Counted from the stretch's first letter, positions 51,742 through 60,926 are shown. The stretch is DNA of 64,000 bases from Roseicyclus sediminis (GCF_025515305.1 NZ_JAOPHT010000001.1:186001-250000), one strand, 5' to 3'. Numbers and translations: made by a program. The notes: a model not told the origin generated them from the sequence alone.

Positions 51742-52479
51742 CTATTGGCCTTGAAGCGCCATCTGCGCGTCCTTCACGCCTACGCCCGCGGCGAGAAACC
51801 CGCCATCGACCGCAAGGCATTGTCCCGTCACGTGCCGGGCACGCGGCCCGGCGAGGAACGCCACGGCATCCGCCACCTCGGCGGCCTGAGCATAGCGGCC
51901 CTGCGGGATCGTCGCGAGGTAGTCGGCGACCTGGCTCGCGGGGTGAGAACCCTGCGCGAGCGGCCCCTCCACCGGCCCCGGCGCAACGGCGTTCACGGTG
52001 ATGCCGCGCGGGGCGAGTTCGACGGCCATCTGCCGGGTCAGCTGCACCAGACCCGCCTTCGACACGCCGTAGGCCGTACGTCCGTAACCCGCGCGGAAGG
52101 CCGAGACCGAGGCGATGTTGACGATGGCCCCGCCGCCGCGCATCGCCTGCACCGCCTCCCGGCTCATGTGGAAGGCCGCGGTCAGGTTCAGGCCGATGAT
52201 CCGGTCCCAGACATCCGCCGAGGTATCGAGAAACGGCACGATCCGCCCGGTTCCGGCGCAGTTCACCAGCACCGATATCTCCCCTGCGGCCTCCAGCAGC
52301 GCGCGGCGGCCTTCGGCATCGGTGATGTCGGTGACATAGCCCGATTGCGCCCGCCCCGTGGCCTCCACCGGTTGCAGATCGGCAAGGATCACGCGCAGTC
52401 CCGCCTCCGCCAGGGCGTCGCCAATGGCCCGGCCCAGCGTGCCGGCGCCTCCGGTGACGATGGCGGTTCCCCGGCTCAT
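51742..52479 (-). CDS. SDR family oxidoreductase
   Basis: 245 aa. TGGAGTLG near residue 9, LVNCAGTG mid, active-site NIASVSAF and YGVSK, C-terminal DGGFLA. ATG at 52479 overlaps the stop of the TPP-enzyme gene. Likely acts with that enzyme or on its product. Confidence 0.83.
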   Translation of the reverse strand: MSRGTAIVTGGAGTLGRAIGDALAEAGLRVILADLQPVEATGRAQSGYVTDITDAEGRRALLEAAGEISVLVNCAGTGRIVPFLDTSADVWDRIIGLNLTAAFHMSREAVQAMRGGGAIVNIASVSAFRAGYGRTAYGVSKAGLVQLTRQMAVELAPRGITVNAVAPGPVEGPLAQGSHPASQVADYLATIPQGRYAQAAEVADAVAFLAGPRARHVTGQCLAVDGGFLAAGVGVKDAQMALQGQ

Positions 52480-54206
52480 GCCACGCGGTCCCCCTTCTTC
52501 ACCTGCACCGTGCGGCTGTCGACCGCCGGAAGCATCCGCGAAGGATCGCGCGTCACCATCACGTCGATGACGCTGGGCCGGCCGCGTTCGGCGAAGGCGG
52601 CGAGCAGCGCGGCCTCCAGGTCCTCCGGCCGTTCCACCCGCTGCCCGTGGCAGCCCATGGCGTTGGCCACGGCGGCATAATCCGTCTCGGCAAGGTCCGA
52701 GGACTGGTAGGCGCCCTGGCCGTACATCAGGTGCTGAAGCGCCTTCACGTAGCCGGAGGCGGCGTTGTTCACCACGATGACCGTGATGCCGAGCCCCATG
52801 CGCCGCGCTGTTTCCAGTTCGCCCAGCACCATGTTGAAGCCGCCATCCCCGGTAAGGCCCACGACCACTGCCTCGGGCGCGGCAAGCTGTGCGCCCATCG
52901 CCCCCGGAAGGCCGTAGCCGATCGAGGCAAATCCGCGATCCGGCACGAAATGCCGCCCGGCGCGGCGCGTGTCGAAGAGAAGCCCGCCCCAATGCGCGGC
53001 GAACCCGCCGTCCGCGATGAGATAACCGTCCTCCGGCAGGAGCCGGTTCAACTCCGTGATGAGCCGGCCCATATGCACCGGAGTCTCGTCCGACAGCCGC
53101 TTCTCGACGGTCTCCTCGCGCCAGGACTCCATCCGGGCGGGCACCTGGGCCAGGTAATGCGCCCGCATCTCGCGCTGCTGCGCCGCCGTCCCTTCGAGCG
53201 CGTGGCGCAAGTCCTGGAGACCGGCCTTCGCATCGCCCCAGAGCTTCACGGTCGGCTTGTAGGTGCGCCCCATTTCCTCGGCCACGATCTCGAGATGGAT
53301 CAGCGTCTTTCCCGGGGCGGGCACGGTGAACCGCTTCGTCGCGATCTCGCCCAGCTTGCAGCCGACGACAAGCAGGCAGTCGCTTTCTTCTATAAGTTTG
53401 TTCGCGATCCGGTCGTAGCGGCCGAAGAGCCCCGCGTTCAGGGGCGACTGGCAGGAGATCGCACCCTTGCCGGTCATCGTGTGCGCGACCGGTATGCCGC
53501 AGGCCTCGGCCAGTGCCGTGACCTCCGCGGTTGCGCGCGAGATATGCACGCCGCCACCGCAGAGCATCAGGGGACGTTCGGCACCGGCCAGGAGTGCTGC
53601 GGCACGCGACAGCGCCTCGGCATCGGGGCGGCATCGAAGCGCGGGGGCCGACTGGTGGGCCGGATCGGCTTCGAAGTCGTCCTCGGCGAAACCGTGAAGC
53701 CCGTGGGCCACGTCCTCGGGCACGTCCACGACCACGGGGCCCGGTCGCCCGGAGGTCGCGACCGCGAAGGCGCGGCGGATCGCTTCGGGGATGCGGTGCA
53801 CGGCCTCGACGCGGATGAGTTCCTTGCACGCCGGGCGCAGGATGGCGACCTGGTCGGTCTCCTGCGTCATGTTCTTGCCGGCATGGTCGCGCTGCGCGTC
53901 GCCGACGATGGCGACAAGCGGACTGCCGGCGTTCAGCGCCTCGACGAGGCCCGTCACGAGGTTCGTCGCCCCCGGCCCAAGCGTCGCGTCGACAAGGCCA
54001 ACGCGGCCCGAGACCTTGGCATAGGCGTCCGCCGCGAACGTCGCGCAGCGTTCGTCGTTGATGAGGTGATGGTTCAGGCCAAGCCGCCGCGCCGCGTCGT
54101 AGAATGGCAGAAGCTGGAAGCCCCCCATCCCGAACATCGGCCCGGCGCCGTGCGCCAGAAGCATCCGCACGAGGGCCTCGCCACCGGTCATCTCGTTCGT
54201 GCTCAT
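52476..54206 (-). CDS. Thiamine-pyrophosphate enzyme (acetolactate-synthase-like)
   Basis: 576 aa, three-domain ALS/benzoylformate-decarboxylase fold. The TPP-activating Glu is in INDERCATFAADAYAK; the C-terminal TPP/Mg motif is GDGGFNMVLGELETA...NN. Not identifiable as true acetolactate synthase. The ATG at 54206 overlaps the E1-beta stop (ATGA) and has AGGGAG upstream. Reaction: C-C bond making or breaking on a 2-keto acid or aldehyde (inference). Confidence 0.83.
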   Translation of the reverse strand: MSTNEMTGGEALVRMLLAHGAGPMFGMGGFQLLPFYDAARRLGLNHHLINDERCATFAADAYAKVSGRVGLVDATLGPGATNLVTGLVEALNAGSPLVAIVGDAQRDHAGKNMTQETDQVAILRPACKELIRVEAVHRIPEAIRRAFAVATSGRPGPVVVDVPEDVAHGLHGFAEDDFEADPAHQSAPALRCRPDAEALSRAAALLAGAERPLMLCGGGVHISRATAEVTALAEACGIPVAHTMTGKGAISCQSPLNAGLFGRYDRIANKLIEESDCLLVVGCKLGEIATKRFTVPAPGKTLIHLEIVAEEMGRTYKPTVKLWGDAKAGLQDLRHALEGTAAQQREMRAHYLAQVPARMESWREETVEKRLSDETPVHMGRLITELNRLLPEDGYLIADGGFAAHWGGLLFDTRRAGRHFVPDRGFASIGYGLPGAMGAQLAAPEAVVVGLTGDGGFNMVLGELETARRMGLGITVIVVNNAASGYVKALQHLMYGQGAYQSSDLAETDYAAVANAMGCHGQRVERPEDLEAALLAAFAERGRPSVIDVMVTRDPSRMLPAVDSRTVQVKKGDRVA

Positions 54207-55165
54207 GCGCATAGCTCCCTTGCGGCGTCGGCGATCATGTCGGCCGTGACCCTCAACTGGTCCTCGAGGTTCGGCGCGTAGGGGATGAGCGCGCGGGGCG
54301 CGCCGATCCGCCGGGGCCGGGCCTTGAGATCCGCCTCCTGCACGACGGTCGCCACGACTTCGGCACCGAAACCGCCCACCGCGACGCTTTCATGCGCCAC
54401 GAGAAGCCGCCCGGTCCGCGCCGCGCTCTCGATCACCGCTGTCCGGTCCCAGGGCCAGAGGCTTCGCAGGTCGATCACCTCCGCGCCGATACCCTCGGCG
54501 GCGAGGGTCCGGCCCGCCTGTTCCGCGCGGTTGGCGCAGTCGGACCAGCTGACGATGGTGACGTCGCCACCCTTCAGACGCACGCGCGCCGTGCCCCATT
54601 GGTAGGGCGCGGCCTGGTCGACCTCGCCCTCGTTCGCCCAGATGTTCTTGTGCTCGAGGTAGACGACGGGATCGTCCGCCTCGATCGCCGCCTTCATCAT
54701 CGAGAAATTGTCCTGCGCCGTCGACGGCACGGCGACGACGAGGCCGGGGATATGGGCATACCAGCTTTCGAGCGACTGCGAGTGCTGCGCGGCCGAGGAT
54801 CGCCACATGCCCATCGGCTTGCGGATCACCATGGGAGCGCGCGACTGGCCGCCGAACATGAAACGCGCCTTGGCGATCTGGTTGATCAGCTCGTCCGTGG
54901 CGCAGAGCGCGAAGTCAGCGAACCGCATCTCGACCACGGGGCGTGTGCCGACCATCGCCGCGCCGAAGGCGGCGGCCATGATCGCGGCCTCCGAGATCGG
55001 GGCATCCGACACGCGGTCCGGTCCGAACTCCTCGCGCAGGCCCTTGTACTGGCCGAAGACGCCGCCGCGGCCGAGATCTTCGCCCACGCACCACACGGTC
55101 GGGTCCGCGGCCATCGCCTGCCGGAGCGCCTCGAGCGCCGCGCCGCCATAGGTCATCACACCCAT
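54203..55165 (-). CDS. 2-oxoacid/acetoin dehydrogenase E1 beta-like subunit
   Basis: 320 aa transketolase-like beta chain: VGEDLGRGGVFGQYKGL, SDAPISEAAIMAAAFGAAM, RAPMVIRKPMG, and DLRSLWPWDRT. Pairs with E1 alpha just upstream (TGATG overlap). E2 and E3 genes are not in the window. Confidence 0.86.
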   Translation of the reverse strand: MGVMTYGGAALEALRQAMAADPTVWCVGEDLGRGGVFGQYKGLREEFGPDRVSDAPISEAAIMAAAFGAAMVGTRPVVEMRFADFALCATDELINQIAKARFMFGGQSRAPMVIRKPMGMWRSSAAQHSQSLESWYAHIPGLVVAVPSTAQDNFSMMKAAIEADDPVVYLEHKNIWANEGEVDQAAPYQWGTARVRLKGGDVTIVSWSDCANRAEQAGRTLAAEGIGAEVIDLRSLWPWDRTAVIESAARTGRLLVAHESVAVGGFGAEVVATVVQEADLKARPRRIGAPRALIPYAPNLEDQLRVTADMIADAARELCA

Positions 55166-56163
55166 CAGTAGGCCTCCAACTCGGGCGAGCCGATGTCCTG
55201 AACGTCCGCGAAGACCGATCCGTCTTCCGGGAAGGGCGCGGCGGCGGCGGCGGCAAGCGCGGCCTCCATCTCGGCCCAGGCGTCGGACGCAATCCGGTCG
55301 AGATCCGCCTCGGCCACGCCGGCGCCCAACAGGATCTCGCGCTGCCGCGCGATGGGATCGTCGCTGGCGATCCGTGCCGCGGCCTCTTCCTTCGCGCGGT
55401 AGGTCGCGGGGTCGAAATAGGTGTGGCCGCCCTGCCGGAAGGTGCGGGCATGCAGGAACGCGGGCTGGCGGTCGCGGCGGATGGCGGCGACGAGGTCGCG
55501 CGCGATGTCGGCAACCGCCTCCACGTCGTTGCCGTCGACGACCTCGGTGCGGATGCCGAAGGACTTCGCCCGGGCAGCCGCCCCCTCGCCCGCCGTCATG
55601 TCCGACGTGCGGGTCGTCGCCGACCATTCGTTGTCCTCGCAGACGAAGAGTACCGGCAGGCCGAAGACCGCGGCCCAGTTGAGCCCTTCCAGGAAGGGGC
55701 CGCGGTTGATCGCGCCGTCGCCGAAGATGTCGACCACGATCCTGTCGTCGCCCAGAAGCTTGATGCCGTGGGCTGCCCCCGCACCGATCGGGATATTGGC
55801 CGAAACCACGCCGTTCGCGCCCAGCATGCCGACCCCGAAATCCGCGATGTGCATCGAGCCGCCCTTGCCGCCGCAGCAGCCGCCCGCGCGACCCAGAAGC
55901 TCCTCCATCATCGCGGTGGGATCGGCGCCCTTGGCGAGCGTGTGGCCGTGACCGCGATGGGTGGATAGAAGCAGGTCGTCGCGCCGGAGTGCCGCGATGA
56001 TCCCTGCCGCGCAGGCCTCCTGTCCGATGGAGAGATGTATCGCGCCGAGCACCAGCTGGTCGCGGGTCGCCGCAAGCTCGGCCTGTCTTTCGAAGGCGCG
56101 AATGCGTTCCATCATGGTCAGGAGCGCAAGGCCCCGCGTCCGGTCGTAGTTCGGTTGCGTCAC
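55165..56163 (-). CDS. 2-oxoacid/acetoin dehydrogenase E1 alpha-like subunit
   Basis: 332 aa. GTG start overlapping the IclR stop (GTGA). HLSIGQEACAAG, STHRGHGHTLAKG, and the TPP motif GDGAINRGPFLEGLNWA at about 148-164, then RTFRQGGHTYFD. AcoA-like. Forms a heterotetramer with the beta subunit to decarboxylate a 2-oxo acid or cleave acetoin; lack of E2/E3 nearby leaves the reaction open. Confidence 0.86.
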   Translation of the reverse strand: MTQPNYDRTRGLALLTMMERIRAFERQAELAATRDQLVLGAIHLSIGQEACAAGIIAALRRDDLLLSTHRGHGHTLAKGADPTAMMEELLGRAGGCCGGKGGSMHIADFGVGMLGANGVVSANIPIGAGAAHGIKLLGDDRIVVDIFGDGAINRGPFLEGLNWAAVFGLPVLFVCEDNEWSATTRTSDMTAGEGAAARAKSFGIRTEVVDGNDVEAVADIARDLVAAIRRDRQPAFLHARTFRQGGHTYFDPATYRAKEEAAARIASDDPIARQREILLGAGVAEADLDRIASDAWAEMEAALAAAAAAPFPEDGSVFADVQDIGSPELEAY

Positions 56164-56942
56164 GTGTCGGCCTCCGGTTCGCGTACGCTCAGTCGTGCGG
56201 CAAGGCGCGCCGCCTCTTCCCGCAACGCGGGCAGGACCACCTGCTCCAGCCGCGCCTGGTCCATGCGCTCGTTGATCGCGCCGACCGCGAGCGCGGCGGC
56301 GAGACGCCCGCCCGCCGTCACCACCGGCAAGCCGACGGCACTCATCGCGGCGACCACGCCGCCGGCGTTCATGGCATAGCCCACGCGGTCGTACTCCGCC
56401 TTCGCGCGCTCCAGCCGTTCGGCATCGAATCCGTATTCGGCAAGCCAGCCCGCGTTGGCGCGATTGACCGCGGCGCGGGTCGAGGCCGGCATCGCGCAAT
56501 AGAGCGCAAGCGCCCCCCCTCCGACGCCGAGCGGCCGCCGGTCGCCCCGGTCGAGGGTCAGCGTCCGGATCGGATAGGCCCCGACTTCTCGGGCGACACA
56601 TACGGCGGAGGGACCCTCAGGCACCGAAAGGAAGACGGTGTCGCCCGTCGCTTCGGCCAGCCGCCGCATCCCGCGATAGGCGATCCCGGCCATGTCGATG
56701 GCCGCCGCCGAGCGTGCGAGCGCGCCAAGCCGGGCCCCCAGACGATAGGTCCGGGCTTCGGGGTCCTGCGCGACGTAGTCGACATCCTGAAGCGCCGCGA
56801 GGACGCGATGCGCGGTGGTCTTGGAAAAGGACGTGCGGGCGACGACGTCGGCCAGGGCGGCGCCTTCGGGCATGTCGACAAGTGCGTCGAGCACACGCGC
56901 GGCGCGGGCGATAGACCCCACGGCGGCCTCGTCGTTCGGCAT
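56160..56942 (-). CDS. IclR-family transcriptional regulator
   Basis: 260 aa. Winged helix with ALADVVARTSFSKTTAHRVLAAL near residues 29-51 (HTH KTTAHRVL), then an effector domain with GVGGGALALYCAMPA. Head of the E1-TPP-TRAP series and divergent from the 57036 gene, with an operator pair between them, so it probably regulates both. Confidence 0.88.
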   Translation of the reverse strand: MPNDEAAVGSIARAARVLDALVDMPEGAALADVVARTSFSKTTAHRVLAALQDVDYVAQDPEARTYRLGARLGALARSAAAIDMAGIAYRGMRRLAEATGDTVFLSVPEGPSAVCVAREVGAYPIRTLTLDRGDRRPLGVGGGALALYCAMPASTRAAVNRANAGWLAEYGFDAERLERAKAEYDRVGYAMNAGGVVAAMSAVGLPVVTAGGRLAAALAVGAINERMDQARLEQVVLPALREEAARLAARLSVREPEADT

Positions 56943-56956
56943 GTCTCCTCCCCTTT

Positions 56957-56995
56957 GTTCCGATTATCGGAACGCTTATTGCCGATTAGTGAAAC
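56957..56995. promoter_or_regulatory. Tandem IclR-type operator in the divergent promoter
   Basis: Perfect palindrome GTTCCGATTATCGGAAC (56957-56973) and a 12/17-identical copy TTGCCGATTAGTGAAAC (56979-56995), offset 22 bp, about two helical turns. Both lie between the IclR start (56942) and the start at 57036. Confidence 0.65.
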
Positions 56996-57035
56996 TGGAT
57001 TGTTTGATTCCGTCAAGGGCTATAGACGTCTGCCC

Positions 57036-57848
57036 ATGAAAGGCGCGCCGCTCCTTCTCGACTCGATCACCGACGTGGCCCCGCACCATGCCGGTCAGAT
57101 CGCCGTGTCCGGCTCCCATGGCGGCCTCTATCCTGCCGCGATCGCCAGTCGGGCCGGCCTGAGGGCGGTGATCCTGAACGACGCCGGCAAGGGGCTGGAC
57201 GGTGCCGGCATCGCTGGGATCATGGCGCTGGATCGCGTGGGCATGGCCGCCGCCGCCGCGGATTGCATGAGCTGCGAGATCGGCTCGGCGCGCGACATGA
57301 TGGAGCGGGGGCGGATCGGCACTGCGAACGCCACTGCCATGGCCCTTGGTGTCACACCGGGCATGAGTGTCGCGGACGCGGCGGCCAGACTGGCGGATGC
57401 CGTGAACCCTGCCGCAGTGCTCCCCCCGGTGGAGGAGGCCGCACGCACGGAAACCATCGGCCCCCACCGTCACATCGTACGGCTGCTCGACTCGGCCTCA
57501 CTCGTCGGACCCGGCGATGCGGGCGGGATCGTCGTCACGGGCTCGCACGGCGGATTGATCGGCGGCGACCCGGCCAGGGCCCTGAAGGCGCAGGCGCGCG
57601 TGGCGGTCTTCAACGACGCGGGCGGGGGCCGGAACGGGATCGGCTTCACCCGGCTTCCGGCACTCGACGCACGCGGCGTCGCGGCCGTGACGGTGGCGCA
57701 TGACAGCGCGCGGATCGGCGAGGCGGCCTCGGCGCTGGCGACGGGCCGGATCTCGGCGTGCAACAGGCTCGCAGCCGCGCTCGGGGCCGAGGTGGGACTG
57801 CCACTGCGCGACTGGATCGCCGGCCTGCCGCCCGTTGCAACCGACTAA
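57036..57848 (+). CDS. Unrecognised protein with two tandem copies of a ~105-residue domain
   Basis: 270 aa. Residues 7-113 and 149-256 clearly repeat: LLDSxxxVxPxxAGxIxVxGSHGGL, then AVxLNDAG/AVFNDAG, ALDxxGxAA, SxxIGxA, GRIxxxN and a closing A/V-rich helix. GSHGGL and NDAG recur in both halves and are candidate binding loops. No signal peptide or TM. I do not recognise the family; an enzyme with a two-fold pseudo-symmetric site is a guess. Divergent from the IclR gene and convergent with the LacI gene (4-nt stop overlap). Confidence 0.7.
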   Translation: MKGAPLLLDSITDVAPHHAGQIAVSGSHGGLYPAAIASRAGLRAVILNDAGKGLDGAGIAGIMALDRVGMAAAAADCMSCEIGSARDMMERGRIGTANATAMALGVTPGMSVADAAARLADAVNPAAVLPPVEEAARTETIGPHRHIVRLLDSASLVGPGDAGGIVVTGSHGGLIGGDPARALKAQARVAVFNDAGGGRNGIGFTRLPALDARGVAAVTVAHDSARIGEAASALATGRISACNRLAAALGAEVGLPLRDWIAGLPPVATD

Positions 57849-58903
57849 CGGGCGCCCGGCACCTCGGCGAAAGACCCTCCGGACCGCCCGAAGTGCGAAC
57901 CGCGCACAACGGCCGGACATTCCATCCGCAGCATGGTCGCGCCGGCATCGGGTGCCCCGAGGATGTGGGCGGCGCACCACTGACCCATTTCGCGATGCGG
58001 AAGCAGGACCGTCGTCAACGGCGGGTTCAGGTGCTGGGCGATCTCCTGGTCGTCGTAGCCCATCACGGCGATGCTCTGCCCGACCGTCTCGCCGCGTTCC
58101 TTCAGGGCCTCGTAACAGCCAACGGCCATCAGGTCGTTGGCACAGAAGATCGCGTCGGGCCGGGTCCGATCCAAAAGCCTGTGGGTCGCGGCATGACCGC
58201 CGGAGGGAAGGAAGTTCCCCTCCTCGATCAGGGACGGATCGACGGTGAGACCCGCCGCGCGCAGGGCGCGTTCGTAGCCTTCCATCCGTTGGTCGGACGC
58301 GTCCATCCAGCTCTCGCCCGAGATGAAGGCGATGCGCCGGTGCCCTGCCTCGAGAAGAAGACGTGTCGCCGTTTCCCCGCCCCTGCGCTCGGCCGGAACG
58401 ACGGACGCGAAACGACCCTCGGCGTCATAGCAGTTCAGCAATACCGCGCGGTGCCGCGACAGCGCGTCGGGCGGCTCGACCCTGCGCGTCAGGATCGAGG
58501 CGTAGACCACACCTTCGACCCGGTCGGCGGCCCATTTCCGCAGCACCGCGGCCTCGTAGCCCCGGTCCCCGCCGGTCATCACGACCTCGACGAGAACGCC
58601 CGCCTTCCACGCCTCTTCCTGCAACCCTTCGATCGAGATCGCGGCAAAGGGGCTGGTGGCGACCTCGTCGAACATGATGCCGATCACCCGGCTGCCGGCG
58701 GCCTTCGGCGGCCGGCCCGCGCCGCGCGGACGATAGCCGAGCTCGGCCACCGCCTTCAGGACACGCCGCCGCGTCTCGGCACTGATGCGCATGTCGTCGT
58801 TGCCGTTCAGCACGAAGGACACGGTCGACTGCGACACGCCTGCCCTGAGCGCGACCTCCTTCATCGTCACGCGTGTCGGCCCGTCCTGCGCCCCGTTGTC
58901 CAT
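57845..58903 (-). CDS. LacI-family regulator of the second ABC/glycosidase operon
   Basis: 352 aa. HTH VTMKEVALRAGVSQSTVSFVLNG near residues 12-34, hinge YRPRGAGRPPKAAG, ligand domain with WAADRVEGVVYA. Divergent from the ABC-glycosidase operon with TTAGC-type repeats between, so it is the likely local repressor. Confidence 0.88.
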   Translation of the reverse strand: MDNGAQDGPTRVTMKEVALRAGVSQSTVSFVLNGNDDMRISAETRRRVLKAVAELGYRPRGAGRPPKAAGSRVIGIMFDEVATSPFAAISIEGLQEEAWKAGVLVEVVMTGGDRGYEAAVLRKWAADRVEGVVYASILTRRVEPPDALSRHRAVLLNCYDAEGRFASVVPAERRGGETATRLLLEAGHRRIAFISGESWMDASDQRMEGYERALRAAGLTVDPSLIEEGNFLPSGGHAATHRLLDRTRPDAIFCANDLMAVGCYEALKERGETVGQSIAVMGYDDQEIAQHLNPPLTTVLLPHREMGQWCAAHILGAPDAGATMLRMECPAVVRGSHFGRSGGSFAEVPGAR

Positions 58904-58919
58904 GCTGAACCTCCGAGAA

Positions 58920-58948
58920 GCTAATAAATATTGCTAAACTTATTAGCA
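58920..58948. promoter_or_regulatory. LacI operator region
   Basis: Palindrome TGCTAAACTTATTAGCA (58932-58948) with six-base arms, nested with a wider pair GCTAATAA (58920-58927)/TTATTAGC (58940-58947). An AT-rich island in the 92-bp divergent gap between lacI and the permease gene. Confidence 0.6.
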
Positions 58949-58995
58949 CAAGTCACAATGAGCGCAGAATCGGCCCGTTTGGGAGGGCGCGCCAG

Positions 58996-60090
58996 ATGAC
59001 CAACCAAAGACGCGGGAAGCGTGGTCTCACGCAGACGCAGGCTGCGGCGATCCTTCTGTTGCCATTCCTCGCAGTCTACGCGGCCTTTCTCGTCTACCCG
59101 TTCTTCCGAGGTGTCTGGATCAGCCTGCACGACTGGAATCTTCTCGCCGTGGCGTTCAACCCCGACGCCAGGGAATTCGTCGGCGCCGAGAATTACGTCC
59201 GCACCATGTGGGGGCGGAACATGGAATGGGGACTCTTTGCCAGCCCGGTCATGCAAACCGTTGGTGTCCTCGGGATCGGGCTGGCCCTTTTGGGATACAG
59301 GGCGGGACGACTGACGCGGTCGACGGCGCTCGCGCTCGGGATCGCGGGTGCGCTGTTCTTCCTGCTGCCGGGCTTCCATCCCGGCGAGGACGGTCGCTGG
59401 TACGACCGGAGGTTCTGGCCGACGGTGGGCAACACGATCCTCTTCGTCGCTCTGGCCGTGCCCGGCGTCACGGTCACCGCCCTGATCCTCGCCGCGGCTC
59501 TCGACGGCGAGACCCGGGCGAAGGCCGTGCTCCGGACGCTGTTTTTCCTCAGCCAGGTCCTGTCGGTGACGGTCGTCACGCTGATCTGGCAGATCATGTT
59601 CTCGCCCCGGCAGGGCCTGATCGCGAACGTGACAGAGGCCCTCGGCGGCACGCCCGTGACCTGGCTCACGAACGAGCAGTTCGCCATGGCGGCCATCGTC
59701 ATCACCACGATCTGGTGGTCGCTCGGGATCGCGATGATCCTGTTTCTAGCCGGCATCCAAGACATTTCGAAGGACATCTACGAGGCGGCCGCCATCGATG
59801 ATGCAACCGGCATCAAGGCCTTCTGGTACATCACCCTGCCGAACCTGAAGCGGACGGTCACGCTGGTCGTGGTCCTTCAGATCATCCTGCATTTCCAGGT
59901 CTTCGGTCAGGCTCATTTGATGACGCAAGGCGGGCCGAACGACAGCACGCAGGTCCTCGTGCGCTACATCTACCAGACCGCCTTCCGCGACAGCGAGCTC
60001 GGGAAGGCCTCGGCCATGGCGGTGTTCCTCTTCGTGATCATGGGCGCCTTCTCGGTCGTGCAGTTCGTCGTCGGGCGGGAGGAGGAGTGA
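58996..60090 (+). CDS. Sugar ABC transporter permease with an extra ~60-residue insertion
   Basis: 364 aa, against about 300 for its family (302 aa for 16408-17316). TM1 is at about 17-38, then a segment (about 75-140) with two extra hydrophobic stretches (VMQTVGVLGIGLALLGY and STALALGIAGALFFLLPGF) before the standard permease core WPTVGNTILFVALAVPG. EAA loop IYEAAAIDDATGIKAFWYITLP near 258-280. Reading frame is intact. GGGAGGG site before the ATG. Confidence 0.85.
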   Translation: MTNQRRGKRGLTQTQAAAILLLPFLAVYAAFLVYPFFRGVWISLHDWNLLAVAFNPDAREFVGAENYVRTMWGRNMEWGLFASPVMQTVGVLGIGLALLGYRAGRLTRSTALALGIAGALFFLLPGFHPGEDGRWYDRRFWPTVGNTILFVALAVPGVTVTALILAAALDGETRAKAVLRTLFFLSQVLSVTVVTLIWQIMFSPRQGLIANVTEALGGTPVTWLTNEQFAMAAIVITTIWWSLGIAMILFLAGIQDISKDIYEAAAIDDATGIKAFWYITLPNLKRTVTLVVVLQIILHFQVFGQAHLMTQGGPNDSTQVLVRYIYQTAFRDSELGKASAMAVFLFVIMGAFSVVQFVVGREEE

Positions 60091-60926
60091 TGCTCAACCG
60101 CTCCTACTACTGGCTGATCCTGGCGTTATCGGTTCCGGCCTTCCTGTGGCTTATCCCGACGATCTGGATGATCTCGCTGTCGTTCCAGCCCAACGACGTG
60201 CTGGCAAGGACGACCTCGACCACGGCCTTCGGCCTCGTCCCAATCCCCTTCACCGCCGAGAACTACGCCGCGCTCTTCAGCTTCGGACAGACGCCGCGCT
60301 GGTTCTTCAACTCGATGGTGGTGGCCGGCGGCATGACGCTGGGAGTTCTCGCGGTCTCGACCACGGCGGGATACGCGCTTGCTCGGCTGGAGTTTCCCGG
60401 AAAGGGGGCGGTGACGCTTCTGTGCCTGATCGGGCTGATGGTGCCGGAACAGGCCGTGTTCATCCCGCTCTACACGATGTTCGCCGACTTCGGCTGGCAC
60501 AATTCGTACCACGCGCTGATCCTGCCGCGCATGGCGGTGCCGATCGGCGTCTTCCTGATGATGCAGTTTTTCCGCGCCATCCCGAAGGACATCGAGGAAG
60601 CGGCGCGGATCGACGGCGTCGGGTGGTTGCAGATCTTCTGGTACATCATGCTGCCGCTGGCGCGGCCGGCGATGATGACGCTCGCGATCCTGACGTTCCT
60701 CTATGCCTGGAACGACTATCTCTGGCCGCTCGTCTCGGCGCGCGAGCCCGAGCGCTTCACGATCACTCTGGGCCTCGCCTCGATCCAGTCGAACTTCGCG
60801 CAGTCCGAGGGGCTGGGCCGGGTCATGGCCTCGGGCGTCATCGCCTCGGCGCCGGTCGTGATCCTGTTCCTGATTTTCCAACGCTACGTGGTCCAGGCCA
60901 TGACGGCCGGGGGGACCAAGGGCTGA
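60090..60926 (+). CDS. Sugar ABC transporter permease (MalG type)
   Basis: 278 aa. TM1 YYWLILALSVPAFLWLIPTIWMI; EAA loop IEEAARIDGVGWLQIFWYIMLP; C-terminal FLIFQRYVVQAMTAGGTKG. Its ATG overlaps the upstream stop (TGATG). Confidence 0.88.
   Translation: MLNRSYYWLILALSVPAFLWLIPTIWMISLSFQPNDVLARTTSTTAFGLVPIPFTAENYAALFSFGQTPRWFFNSMVVAGGMTLGVLAVSTTAGYALARLEFPGKGAVTLLCLIGLMVPEQAVFIPLYTMFADFGWHNSYHALILPRMAVPIGVFLMMQFFRAIPKDIEEAARIDGVGWLQIFWYIMLPLARPAMMTLAILTFLYAWNDYLWPLVSAREPERFTITLGLASIQSNFAQSEGLGRVMASGVIASAPVVILFLIFQRYVVQAMTAGGTKG

Noticed and set aside
51742-53829. A 695-codon open frame upstream of an SDR
   Set aside because: The upstream part is the wrong frame of the TPP-enzyme gene; the SDR starts at the ATG overlapping its stop.
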